A stretch of DNA of 64,000 nt from CAWCTB01 sp963798275 (GCA_963798275.1 CAWCTB010000021.1:1-64000); one strand, 5' to 3'. Counted from the first letter of the stretch, positions 10,351-19,235 are shown. Numbers and translations are program-made. The notes: generated from the sequence alone by a model not told the origin.

Positions 10351-12120
10351 ATGATTGAAAGCATTAGCCTCACCAATTTCCGAAAATTCCCGACCTTTCA
10401 ATGTAGGTTGCGGAAGGGGAATATTTTCGTCGGACCCAATAATGCGGGCAAATCGTCGATTCTCGATGCGCCTTTCGCCTACTTGATGCATGTTTTAGGC
10501 ATTCGCGAACAAAGAATCCCATTCCGATTCAAATCGAGGGTCAATTTGGTGTATTTACGGGGTACGAAATACCTGAGACGGTGCTCCCTTTCGGCCTTGC
10601 AAACGTTACCCACAATTACAGTGAAGGTGATGCAATCATTGAATTTCGATCTTCAAATAAAGCCACCGCTACCATTCGATTACATCCTGATCACGCCACC
10701 CGATTCTTTGTGGATGCGGGGGGTGCATACCTTGCGACAACGACGAAGTTTAGAAACGCGTTCCCGATAGATTTCGTTATCGTCCCGACACTTGCCCCAC
10801 TCGAGGCTGATGAGGCCTGGGCGTTAAGGATGAAACGGTGGTAAGAAATGCCACGACGAGACTTGCGAGCCGAGTGCTTCGGAACATATGGTACCGGAGC
10901 CGCGATGAGGAGTTCGAGGTCTTCCGTGAGGACATTGAGCGCGCTTGGCCAACCATAGCGCTGAAGAAGCCGGAGCTCCGGCGTAGCTCGCCACCGATCG
11001 TCGAAATGTACGATAGTGAAAATAGGATCGATCGGGAGGTCCAGTGGGCTGGATTTGGCTTCCAGGTCTGGCTCCAAATTCCAGACGCACCTACGGCGCG
11101 GTTCGGTCAAATCGGTGCTAATCATCGATGAGCCCGGATATCTATCTGCATCCCGACTTACAACGCCGGCTTCTCCGCACTGTACGCGGTAGATTTTCTC
11201 AGTTTATTATGGCCACACATTCCGTCGAGATTGTGAACGATGCAGAACCCGATGAGATTGTGTCGGTTACGCCTGAGCTGAAGTCAGGTCGTAGGATCCA
11301 TACGGAAGAGGAATTTGCGAGCCTCTACAATTACCTTGGATCCACGGATAATGCGGACTTTGCTCGCATTGCCAGGGCTCGTCGTGTGATTTTTGTGGAA
11401 GGTAAGGACGGGCGCCCCCTGAGGCGGTTGGCGGCACGCTGTGATCTCAGGCGCGTGGCCGATTTGCAAAGCACACCAATCGTTAAGCTCGGAGGGTTTT
11501 CACAGTGGCGTCGCGCGATCGATGCGGTCTGGGCATTCAAGAACATCCTGGATCTTGGAGGTTGATGCATTTTGTTCTTTGATCGGGACTACAGGAGCGA
11601 TGAACAGGTGGCATCATTCCTCACGACTGCGAACCAATCAGGCTTGAAGTGCCATGTGCTGCGAGCGTAAAGAGATCGAAAACTACCTGCTCGTTCCCGA
11701 TGCGATCCATAGGACAATCGTCCGAAGGATGCGGGTTAAATGGCCAGAAGTGAGGCCCCTTCGAGCAGGCGAGTCAAGGCTGGCTGGATGTAATATGCGA
11801 CGAATTCAAAGTCGCCGTCATGAGCCAGCGACTCGCGCACGTCCTGCAATACGCCAAAGGAAAGTGGAAGTTCGTTCGACCAAAGTACTCTGATCAGCAA
11901 ATGCACCAATGAATTCGAGAAGGAGTGGCAAGATCCGATCAGTACGCTTGGCGAGAGTCCCAGGGAAGGAAACGTTGGCACGTTTGAATGACGTTCTGCA
12001 ATCGAACCTCAAGATTTCTATTACCGAGGCGATGCTCTGTCGAGAGCTTGCAAGCTGCGACATCGCGCCCGAGCTTATGAGGATCTTCTGGAAGCCCTCA
12101 ATCAATTTTGTGACGATTGA
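10351..12120 (+). CDS. OLD-family ATPase/TOPRIM nuclease, AT-richer, many frameshifts
   Basis: Reassembled, this is one protein of about 590 residues. It has an N-terminal ABC/SMC-like ATPase with MIESISLTNFRKF and the Walker A GPNNAGKS (about 10,432). Walker B VLIIDEP and YLHPDLQRRLL lie near 11,116-11,170 and the H-loop ATHSVEIV near 11,213. A TOPRIM domain follows with VIFVEGKDG (about 11,386) and FDRDY (11,578-11,592), then RKEIENYLLVPDAI. OLD-family enzymes nick or cut DNA and many are anti-phage (old of P2, GajA of Gabija). Frame breaks occur near 10,470, 10,825, 11,090, 11,135, 11,566, 11,665, 11,760, 11,890 and 11,950. The last frame closes in YEDLLEALNQFCDD-stop at 12,120. Base composition drops clearly relative to nrdA and the genes to the right, a sign of transfer. 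No second gene of a Gabija- or PARIS-type pair is recognised. Confidence 0.7.
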
Positions 12121-12181
12121 TCTGCTCGCGCCAACCTTCACCGGGATCTCATCGTCCAGGATGCGCCGCAATGCGTCGCCT

Positions 12182-12375
12182 GTTACGCGCCGCGCCGGAC
12201 GAGCTCGTCGCCGATCTTCCTGAGCGCGAACCGCTCGATGACCGCCCCTGTCGGACCATCACGTCGGGTCCCCAGCCGTGATCACCCGACGGCATGGCGG
12301 CCCCGTACTGCGTCGCCCGTTCCACCAGCGACCGCCCCGCCGTACGCCGATCACCACGACGCACCGGAATTCGCG
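12182..12375 (-). pseudogene. Unidentified small coding remnant
   Basis: Two overlapping minus-strand frames look coding: GRSLVERATQYGAAMPSGDH followed by GWGPDVMV, then after one break AVIERFALRKIGDELVRRGA-stop at 12,182. I do not recognise the family. It lies directly downstream of the HigA-like gene on the same strand and could be its last operon partner or the end of a broken gene. Confidence 0.25.
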
Positions 12376-12633
12376 TCAACCCATCGCCGATTTCCTGCTC
12401 GCGCGCCGCAGATCGAAGAGCTGCTGCAGGTTCATCCAGAACGCCGCGCTCATGCCGAGATAACGGCCGAGCCGCAGCGCCGTATCCGCGGTGATGCCGC
12501 GCGTGCCATGCAGGATGCCGGTGATCCGGTTGGGCGGCACATCGATGTCGCGAGCCAGCCGCGCGGCCGCGATACCCATGCCCTCAATCGCGTCGGCCAG
12601 ATGTTCACCCGGGTGAATTGCGCTGCGTGCCAT
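12376..12633 (-). CDS. higA: HigA-family antitoxin (addiction-module antidote), orphan
   Basis: The product is an 85-residue XRE-fold protein starting MARSAIHPGEHLADAIEGMG, with the family's hallmark order HPGEHL, then PPNRITGILHGTRGITADTA (recognition helix), LRLGRYLGMSAAFWMNLQ and a basic tail. HigA normally follows higB on the same strand; the sequence upstream (12,634-12,730) contains no HigB-like reading frame, so the toxin is absent or lost. A short AT-rich stretch with partial dyad symmetry (tcattatcattctaaaatga, around 12,677) lies about 45 bases upstream and could be its operator. The intact frame contrasts with the neighbours. Confidence 0.8.
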   Translation of the reverse strand: MARSAIHPGEHLADAIEGMGIAAARLARDIDVPPNRITGILHGTRGITADTALRLGRYLGMSAAFWMNLQQLFDLRRASRKSAMG

Positions 12634-12727
12634 GCCGAACCTCGATGGTGATCCTCTATCGTCACACTCTCCGACCATGTCATTATCATTCTAAAATGAT
12701 GACGCCAGTGCCTGTTGGTAACTTCGC

Positions 12728-12895
12728 AATTTTAACACGGAGAAAGCGCGAGGGCCACGAAGAACCACGGAGAAAAGGTGACCCTACATTCGTCGCAGCG
12801 TTCTATGTCAGCACACGAATTCAATAATCGCGCGAAGCGCACCGATTCTTCTTCGTGGTTCTCCGTGGCCCTCGCGCTTCCTCCGTGTTAAAATT
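12728..12895. repeat. Long inverted repeat of the 'acggag' family, copy 2
   Basis: Two arms of about 47 bases face each other: 12,728-12,774 begins aattttaacacggagaaagc and 12,847-12,895 ends gcttcctccgtgttaaaatt. They differ at only a few positions and enclose about 70 bases without a gene. Transcribed, the element would form a very stable hairpin. Confidence 0.8.
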
Positions 12896-13193
12896 AGTCA
12901 GAACCACCGCAGCGGACTGTTGCCATTCCTGGCACAAATCACCCAGGCCGGGACCCAAGGTTCCCCATCGGAATTGCCCGCATGCGCGATATCCGATACC
13001 TACCGGCGAAAAGGTTGACCCTCCGGCCCGCCATCCACGGCTTTGCTGATCACAACGCAGAAAAGTCGTGGATGCCGACCCCGGCCTTCGCTCGGGGCAG
13101 GCTCTTCGTCGGCATGACGATAACGCAACGGCCGATGGGTCAATCTTTCGGCCGGTTGGTATGAGACGGTCGCCCCGATCGAGCGGGCGCTAC
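12896..13193. other. Intergenic region, no gene recognised
   Basis: It contains a further short palindromic stretch around 13,040-13,120 (tcgtggatgccgaccccgg ... tcttcgtcggcatgacg), typical of dispersed alphaproteobacterial intergenic repeats. No coding frame is convincing. Confidence 0.4.
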
Positions 13194-13364
13194 CTATCCC
13201 ATGTAACCTCGCCGTGCCTCGGCGGCGGTACGCCCGGTCGATCCCGCGGCGGATTCTGTGCGAGCCTCTTTTCGTTCCTGCTTCCAGAACTGGCGCTTCG
13301 TCCACCGCAGGTGTTTCCACCATTGCGCCGACGGAGTGAGAATACCGCGCTTCTTGGTTGCCAT
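13194..13364 (-). CDS. Small basic Trp-rich protein, 56 residues
   Basis: The ATG at 13,364 is preceded by an AAGGA ribosome-binding site 7 bases upstream and opens MATKKRGILTPSAQWWKHLR, followed by WTKRQFWKQERKEARTE and a Gly/Thr/Arg-rich tail. The protein is strongly basic with four Trp residues in the first 30 positions. The KHLR...FWK.ER pattern recalls small uncharacterised alphaproteobacterial proteins with a KHLRP..KR.FW..ER core, but I recognise that only as a pattern and no function is known to me. The reading frame is intact, and the ribosome-binding site plus codon choice support a real gene. Confidence 0.55.
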   Translation of the reverse strand: MATKKRGILTPSAQWWKHLRWTKRQFWKQERKEARTESAAGSTGRTAAEARRGYMG

Positions 13365-13820
13365 TGTCAGTTCCTTCGTGCATCGATCTGGCGCGGATGT
13401 AGCCGGTGCCTGTCCGCCTTCGCAACCCTCGCACCATCAACGGGTCTGACACGTCTCGTGCGACGGATCCATCCCAGCCATCCTGCATGACGGCATCATG
13501 GAACAACTCGGCGATCCGCGGACGTTGCCGGGCCAACTCGATTTCCCATTGCGGCGTGACGATCCCGTACGCCGGTACCGTCGAGGCCGCATGATGGCTT
13601 CGCATCCGGTGGAGTTTCGCCGAACTGGACGGCGTCGAGGGCGACGCCGGATGCACGACGAATCAATTGTGGCAGGGCACGCATGTCGTTCCGGGTCGGC
13701 CCGTACAAACGAGTTCCCGACGGCCCGGTACATGCGTTATCCAGCTGACCAGATATTGCTTGGCACGTAAAAATCAAAACAGAATCGTGTTGGATCCCTC
13801 GCCCAACCAGTCGACGCCCG
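13365..13820 (-). other. Possible broken minus-strand gene
   Basis: Fragments in different frames look weakly coding on the minus strand (GTGVRDRHAAMGNRVG; YGIVTPQWEIELARQRPRIA then ELFHDAVMQDGWDG). They could be one frameshifted gene ending just before the small Trp-rich protein. I cannot assign a family or exact ends. Confidence 0.25.
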
Positions 13821-14716
13821 CTACTCCGCCGCCGCCGCCTTCTCCTCCGCCGCCCGCCGCACCCGCAGCCGCCGGATCCGCCGCGGATCGGCGTCCAGCA
13901 CGCGGAACTCGATCCCCGACGGATGGCTGATCACCTCGCCCTTCGCCGGCACCCGCCCGGCCAGCGTGAACACCAGCCCGCCCACCGTGTCGATGTCCGC
14001 GTCGCGCTCGTCCTCGCGACAGCACCGGCCCCATCCGCGTCCTCGAACTCCTCCACCGGCAGCCGCGCGTTCACGTCGAGCGCGCCGTCCGGCCGCTCCA
14101 CCACCATCGCCGCCTCGCACCTCGTCGTGCTCGTCCGCGATGTCGCCGACGATCGTCTCGACCAGGTCCTCGATCGTCACCAGCCCGTCGATGCCGCCGT
14201 ATTCGTCGACCACCAGCGCCAGGTGCATGCGCGCCTGGCGCATCTGCAGCAGCAGGTCCAGCACCGGCATCTGCGGCGCCACCATCAGCGGCCGGCGCAG
14301 GATCGCCTCCAGCGAGAACGCCTCCGGCCGGCCGACATAGGCGAACACGTCCTTGATGTGCACCATGCCGATGATGTCATCGAGCTGCTCGCGATACACC
14401 GGCAGCCGCGAGTGGCCCTCGGCGCGGATCTGCTCGATCGCCTGCTCCAGCGTCACGTCGACCCGCATCGCCACGATGTCGGCGCGCGGCACCATCACGT
14501 CGTCGGCGGTGGTCTCGCGCAGCCGCAGGACGTTGGCGATCAGCGCGCGTTCCTGCCGGTCGAGTTCCGGCTGCTCGCCGGCGGCCGGCTGCGCGTCCGC
14601 CGCCTCCTGCACCAGTTCGGCGATCGACTCGCGCAAGCGAGTGCTCCGGCTGCCGCCGCGCCCAGCAGCTGGCGCAGCCGGCGCGAGCAACGCGGCCGGG
14701 CGCCGTTGCCGCTCAT
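13821..14716 (-). CDS. corC: CorC/HlyC-family CBS-domain protein, frameshifted
   Basis: It is a cytosolic protein of the CorC/TlyC type, linked to Mg2+/Co2+ efflux, encoded next to ybeY in many proteobacteria. Visible are ERALIANVLRLRETTADDVM followed by VPRADIVAM (start of the CBS pair), LPVYREQLDDIIGMVHIKDV, HLALVVDEYGGIDGLVTIED (second CBS), GDIADEHDE, and a C-terminal transporter-associated domain ending GEVISHPSGIEFRVLDADPR. The ATG at 14,716 overlaps the ybeY stop (ATGA). Frame breaks lie near 14,650 and between 14,115 and 14,030. The protein ends in an Ala/Glu/Lys-rich tail at 13,821. Confidence 0.85.
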
Positions 14717-15174
14717 GCGCGCTTCCACGGGTTGGGCACGCCCAGCCGGTGCAGGATGCGCGCCTCGGCCATCTCCATGCGCCGCGCCTCGCCGGGATGG
14801 TGGTGGTCGTGCCCCGCCAGATGCAGCGCGCCGTGCACCACCAGATGCGCCAGATGATGCGCCGGGCGCCGGCCCGCGGCGGCCGCCTCGCGCCGGACCA
14901 CGCCCAGCGCCAGGATCATCTCCGGCGCCGGCGCCGTCATAGGTCAGCACATTGGTCGGCTTGTTGCGCCCGCGATGGCGCGCGTTCAGCCGCCGCACCG
15001 TGCGGTCGCCGGCCAGCACGACGGCAGCCGCGCAGCCCCGCCGCCCGGGCCGCGCGCGCGGCGATCGCCTCGGCGCTGCGGCACCAGCCGGCGCCACGCC
15101 GGCTCCGCCACGATCACGCTGACCTGTCTCTGGATCCCCGCTTGCGCGGGGCCGCTACTTGCCTCTGGGTCCAT
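14713..15174 (-). CDS. ybeY: Endoribonuclease YbeY, frameshifted
   Basis: This is a single-strand-specific, zinc-dependent RNase for 16S rRNA 3'-end maturation and ribosome quality control. The metal-binding signature H-x3-H-x5-H appears as HLVVHGALHLAGHDH near 14,800-14,850, followed by RMEMAEARILHRLGVPNPW at the C-terminus. Upstream, VVLAGDRTVRRLNARHRGRN then KPTNVLTY is typical. The start is uncertain: an ATG at 15,174 would overlap phoH by 20 bases, and a GTG at 15,117 is the alternative. Breaks occur near 15,045 and 14,940. Its place between phoH and corC is the conserved proteobacterial order. Confidence 0.85.
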
Positions 15175-16238
15175 CGCTACTTGCCGGTTCTCGCCGGCGG
15201 TGTCCCGCACGGCGGGCCTCGCGCCGCTTGTCGCCCTCCGCCGCCGCCCGCTGATCATACGCGTCGACGATCCGCGCGACCAGCGGATGGCGCACCACGT
15301 CGCGCGTGTCGAACCGCACGACGCCGATGCCTGGCACGCCCTCCAGCGTGTCCAGCGCGTCGCGCAGGCCGGAGCGGACGCCCGGCGGCAGGTCGACCTG
15401 CGTCAGGTCGCCGGTGACCACCATGCGCGTGCCCTCGCCCATGCGGGTCAGCAACATCTTCATCTGCACGGCGGTGGTGTTCTGCGCCTCGTCCAGGATG
15501 GCGTAGGCAGTGCGCCAGGGTGCGGCCGCGCATGAAGGCCAGCGGCGCGACCTCGATCTCGCCGTTGGTCATGCCGGCGGATCACCTGTTCGGCCGGCAT
15601 CATGTCGTGCAGCGCGTCGTACAGCGGGCGCAGATAGGGATCGACCTTCTCCTTCATGTCGCCGGGCAGGAAGCCCAGCCGCTCGCCGGCCTCCACCGCC
15701 GGGCGGGACAGCACGATGCGGTCCACCTTGCCGGCCTGCAGCATCGCCACCGCCTGGGCCACCGCGAGATAGGTCTTGCCGGTGCCGGCCGGACCGACGC
15801 CGAACACCATCTCGTGCGAGGCCAGCGCCTCCATGTAGGCCGCCTGGCCGGGGCTGCGCGGCGCCGACCGCGCCGCGGCGGGTGCGGATCGCCGGCAGGT
15901 CCGACAGCGGCAGGCGCGGATCGGTGTCGGCGTCGGCCAGCCGGATCGCCGCCTCCACCTCCGGCCGGCCGACGCTCTCGCCGCGTTCCAGCCGCCGCCA
16001 CAGGCCCTCGCAGCGCGCCTGCGCCGCGTCGACCCGCGCCGCGTCGCCGGCGATCGCGACCCGGTTGCCGCGACACGACAGGCGCACGCCCAGCGCCTGC
16101 TCGATGCCGGACCAGATGGCGGTCATGGTCGCCGAGCAGCAGCGGCAGCAGCGTGTTGTCGGAGAACTGCAGGGTGACGGCCTTGCCGCCTGGCGGGGAG
16201 GCGGCGGAGGTCGCGGATGGCGCTGGCGATTGGCTCAA
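15155..16238 (-). CDS. phoH: PhoH-like ATPase, frameshifted
   Basis: The family is cytosolic P-loop ATPases of the PhoH/YbeZ type, thought to work with YbeY in RNA metabolism. Walker A appears as GVGPAGTGKTYLAVAQAVAM (about 15,810), then VDRIVLSRPAVEAGERLGFL, PGDMKEKVDPYLRPLYDAL, and MVVTGDLTQVDLPPGVRSGL near the C-terminus. The start is a TTG at 16,238 overlapping the miaB stop (TTGA), giving MSQSPAPSATSAAS. Frame breaks lie near 16,120, 15,870, 15,580 and 15,510. The C-terminus is a charged tail (AEGDKRREARRAGHRRREPA). Confidence 0.9.
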
Positions 16239-17689
16239 GCGCAGGCTCTCTCCTGGACGAGGGTTCCGGACAGTGAGTTGGGGAGTGCGGCGGCGATCCG
16301 CACGGATATTTCCTGCCGATCAGGTCTGCCGGACCCGGTACGATGCACCGGCTGAAGAAATGGTGACCGTCCGGCGATCTGGCCGGGATGGCGGCCGGGG
16401 CCGGTGAACAGCACCGGCAGCGTCAGGCCGACGCAGCCGGCGTTGAACCGCGCCTGCTGCTCGCGCAGCAGCGCCTGCAAGCTTCGGCCAGCCGGCGCTC
16501 CTTCTCGGCTTCCGGCACCTGGCCGGGCGCGCCGGCCGCCGGCGTGCCGGGGCGCGGCGAGTACTTGAAGCTGTACGCCTGGGCGAAGCCGACCGTCGCG
16601 CACCAGCGCCAGCGTCGCCTGCGAAGTCGGCCTCGGTCTCGCCGGGATGGCCGACGATGAAGTCCGACGACAGCGCGATGTCCGGCCGCGCGGCGCGCAG
16701 CTGCTCGACCAGCGCGCAGGTAGTCGGCGGCGGTGTGCTTGCGGTTCATCGCCGCCAGCATGCGGTCGGAGCCCGACTGCACCGGCAGATGCAGGAACGG
16801 CATCAGCGTCGGCACGTCGCGATGCGCCGCGATCAGCTCGTCGTCCATGTCGCGCGGATGCGAGGTGGTGTAGCGCAGCCGCAGCAGGCCGGGGATCTCC
16901 GCCAGCTCGCGCAGCAGGCGGCCGAGGCCCCAGGTGCCGCCATCCGGCGCCTCGCCATGCCAGGCGTTGACGTTCTGGCCGAGCAGCGTGATCTCGCGCG
17001 CGCCCTGCGCGACCAGCCGGCGCGCCTCGGCGAGCACCGCGGCGGCCGGCCGGCTCTGCTCGGCGCCGCGCGTGTACGGCACGACGCAGAAGCTGCAGAA
17101 CTTGTCGCAGCCCTCCTGGATGGTCAGGAACGCGGTGATCGCCCTGCGGCGCCGCCGCGTCCGGCAGGAAGTCGAACTTGTCCTCGGCGGGAAAGTCGGT
17201 CTCGATCACCGCGCCGCCGGCGCGCGCCGCGCGCGCCACCATCTCCGGCAGCCGGTGATAGGTCTGCGGCCCGAGCACGATGTCGACGTAGGGCGCGCGG
17301 GCAAGGATCTCCGCGCCCTCGGCCTGCGCGACGCAGCCGGCGACCGCCAGGATCATCCGCCCGCCATCCGCCGCCCGCGCTTCCTGCAGCCGGCGCAGGC
17401 GGCCGAGCTCGGAGAACACCTTCTCCGCCGCCTTGTCGCGGATGTGGCAGGTGTTGAGGATGACCATGTCGGCGCCATCCGGCACCGGCGCGGGCGCATA
17501 GCCCAGCGGCGCCAGCACGTCGGCCATCCGCGCGCTGTCGTACACGTTCATCTGGCAGCCCCAGGTGATGACGTGCAGCCGCTTCGCGCCGGGCGCCGCA
17601 CGCTCCTTGGGGCTGTTCGATCGGATCAAACGCGACAGCGCGCTTACGCCTCCTTGGCCGGATCGCAGTCTGGCAGGAAAATGCGTCAC
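16235..17689 (-). CDS. miaB: tRNA-2-methylthio-N6-dimethylallyladenosine synthase, frameshifted
   Basis: A radical-SAM methylthiotransferase that modifies A37 of tRNAs. The N-terminal cluster domain shows ITWGCQMNVYDSARM, LNTCHIRDKAAEKVFSELGR and VAGCVAQAEG, supplying the three cluster Cys. After a break near 17,145 the radical-SAM core gives KFCSFCVVPYTRGAEQSR, where the CxxxCxxC motif is expected. It continues ITLLGQNVNAWHGEAPDGG, TSHPRDMDDELI and HLPVQSGSDRMLAAMNRKHT. Further breaks near 16,720, 16,630, 16,600 and 16,490 scramble the TRAM part (LTLPVLFTGPGRHPGQIAGR). The long N-terminus before KRLHVITWG makes the true start uncertain. It is the first gene of the miaB-phoH-ybeY-corC run. 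Confidence 0.9.
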   Translation of the reverse strand: MTHFPARLRSGQGGVSALSRLIRSNSPKERAAPGAKRLHVITWGCQMNVYDSARMADVLAPLGYAPAPVPDGADMVILNTCHIRDKAAEKVFSELGRLRRLQEARAADGGRMILAVAGCVAQAEGAEILARAPYVDIVLGPQTYHRLPEMVARAARAGGAVIETDFPAEDKFDFLPDAAAPQGDHRVPDHPGGLRQVLQLLRRAVHARRRAEPAGRRGARRGAPAGRAGRARDHAARPERQRLAWRGAGWRHLGPRPPAARAGGDPRPAAAALHHLASARHGRRADRGASRRADADAVPASAGAVGLRPHAGGDEPQAHRRRLPARWSSSCAPRGRTSRCRRTSSSAIPARPRPTSQATLALVRDGRLRPGVQLQVLAAPRHAGGRRARPGAGSREGAPAGRSLQALLREQQARFNAGCVGLTLPVLFTGPGRHPGQIAGRSPFLQPVHRTGSGRPDRQEISVRIAAALPNSLSGTLVQERACA

Positions 17690-17796
17690 TCTGTCAACCA
17701 GAACCGCACCCCATGCCAGGGCAATTGCTCGAACTGGCTGGCGTGCGGCGCCAGTGCGGGGCGACGGACGTGCGTGCCCCTGGGGTGCAGGCTGAT

Positions 17797-17907
17797 TTCA
17801 ACGCGGAGGCGGGCGGAGGGCCGCGAAGCGCCGCGGAGCCGACCGGATTGGCGCATTGGATCGGTATCTCCGCGGCGCTCCGCGGTCCTCCGCCCGCCTC
17901 CGCGTAA
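17797..17907. repeat. Inverted repeat of the 'acggag' family, copy 3
   Basis: The arm 17,797-17,838 (ttcaacgcggaggcgggcgg ...) pairs with 17,868-17,907 (... cctccgcccgcctccgcgta) over about 40 bases with only a few mismatches. It lies between plsC and miaB and is followed by copy 4. Confidence 0.8.
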
Positions 17908-17994
17908 GATCCTGAGAGACTTTGCTGACCCCAGCCATTGCCCCGCCGCGAGGCTCAAGCACGCCCAAGGCGGCTCCGACCCTTGGATCAAGCT

Positions 17995-18040
17995 GTTCGA
18001 GCGATTGCCCTGCACCTCGTGCCAGAGCAATCGCTTGAAC
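17995..18040. repeat. Short palindromic element, second repeat family
   Basis: gttcgagcgattgc (17,995-18,008) faces gcaatcgcttgaac (18,027-18,040). Close half-copies occur at 17,712-17,737 (gccagggcaattgctcgaac) and 18,320-18,349 (attcaagcgatcgccctgaa...), so this is a dispersed REP-like family clustered in this gap. Confidence 0.65.
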
Positions 18041-18096
18041 TGTCCGGTCCAGCGGGTCACGCCAACGGTCCTCGGCCTGAGCCGGTTCGCACGAAG

Positions 18097-18223
18097 GGAT
18101 TCAACGCAGAGATCGCCGAGAACGCAGAGATCGCCAAGGAAGCAAAACATGGCGCTTCGCGCGAAGCGCATCGAAAAACCTTCTTTGCGCGCTCTGCGTC
18201 CTCGGCGATCTCTGCGTTGAATC
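18097..18223. repeat. Inverted repeat of the 'acggag' family, copy 4
   Basis: The arm starting ggattcaacgcagagatcgc (18,097) pairs with the arm ending gcgatctctgcgttgaatcc (18,223). Here the core reads 'acgcagag' instead of 'acgcggag', so it is a diverged member. The enclosed 40 bases hold no gene. Confidence 0.8.
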
Positions 18224-18341
18224 CTTGCTTGCAAGCGGCGATGGGCCCGAGACCACCGATGAACATCCACACCTCCGGAGTCCTGACACAGCCCGCCCCC
18301 AACCACGCGGTTCAGCGGCATTCAAGCGATCGCCCTGAACC

Positions 18342-19229
18342 TCATGCATAGGCCGCATCCGGCACGACCTCCGGCGCGACCGCCGCCACCCCGGCGTTCC
18401 GGTTCTGCCGCAGCGTTGCCGCGCCGTCCGCCACCACGCGCCAAACCGCATGCGACAGCGCCTTCCGATCGGCAAAGTCCGCCGGATCGATCGGCGCGTG
18501 CAGCAACACGGTGACGCGCAGCCCGCGATGCTGCGCCAACCGCCAGAAATGGCTCGCCAGGTCCATATCGCCATACCAGGCGAACAACGGTCGGCTCGCC
18601 CGCCCCGTCGGCAAGCCGCCCAACCGGTCGTAAACCACTGATACCGGTTGCAGCAGCGGCCGTTCGGCCCCTTCCGCGACAGCAAAGAACGATGAACGGA
18701 ACGGCAGCACGCGCGATCCGTCGGAGGTGGTACCCTCCGGGAACAGCAGCAGATTGTCGCCCACGGATAGCCTGTTCGCGCAGCGCATCGCGCTCCCGTC
18801 CGGTCGCGCTGCGCTGGCGGGAAACGAATACGGTACGCCCGAGCTGCGCGACCGTGCCAACGCGGCCACCGCCCCACCTCGTCTTTCGAGACAAAACAGG
18901 CGTCGAGCTGCCCGCCCAGCACCGGAACATCCAGCCAGGAAGAATGGTTCGAGACGAACACCACGGGCCGGCCTCCCGTCTGGCTGGCGAGCGAGCCGAT
19001 GACCCTTACCTTGATCCCGATCAGCCGGCTGGCCATCGACCAGTACTGCGCGAACACCACTTTGGGCCGGCCCGGTAACAGCAGGCAGGCGGTCTGAATG
19101 GGCATGCACGCGAGCGTCCACAACACCACGGCGAGGCCTCGGCGGATCACCCGCGCGCGGCGCAGCAAGCCTGGGCCCTCGGTGCCGCGCAGCGGCGTAT
19201 CGAACGTGTCCAGATGCGCGACCCGCCGC
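18342..19229 (-). CDS. plsC: 1-acyl-sn-glycerol-3-phosphate acyltransferase family, 5' end at the join
   Basis: A membrane-associated acyltransferase of phospholipid synthesis. The catalytic motif HSSWLD appears in VVFVSNHSSWLDVPVLGGQL and the glycerol-phosphate-binding motif in LLLFPEGTTSDGSRVLPFRS. An N-terminal hydrophobic helix (GLAVVLWTLACMPIQTACLL) precedes them. Breaks lie near 18,875 and 18,770. The N-terminal sequence LDTFDTPLRGTEGPGLLRRA runs right up to about 19,225 without a clear start codon, after which the sequence becomes gpmI of another organism. The gene is therefore probably cut at its very 5' end. Confidence 0.85.
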   Translation of the reverse strand, partial: AAGRASGHVRYAAARHRGPRLAAPRAGDPPRPRRGVVDARVHAHSDRLPAVTGPAQSGVRAVLVDGQPADRDQGKGHRLARQPDGRPARGVRLEPFFLAGCSGAGRAARRLFCLERRGGAVAALARSRSSGVPYSFPASAARPDGSAMRCANRLSVGDNLLLFPEGTTSDGSRVLPFRSSFFAVAEGAERPLLQPVSVVYDRLGGLPTGRASRPLFAWYGDMDLASHFWRLAQHRGLRVTVLLHAPIDPADFADRKALSHAVWRVVADGAATLRQNRNAGVAAVAPEVVPDAAYA

Positions 19230-19235
19230 GCATCA
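19205..19235. other. Probable chimeric join between two genomes
   Basis: Left of here the sequence is GC-richer, alphaproteobacteria-like and indel-ridden; right of here it is acidobacteria-like and mostly frame-clean. Two genes on opposite strands, plsC and gpmI, both lose their 5' ends at this point, which no normal gene arrangement explains. The recognisable gpmI sequence begins at ITKIDLMIENGEF (from 19,232). Confidence 0.75.
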
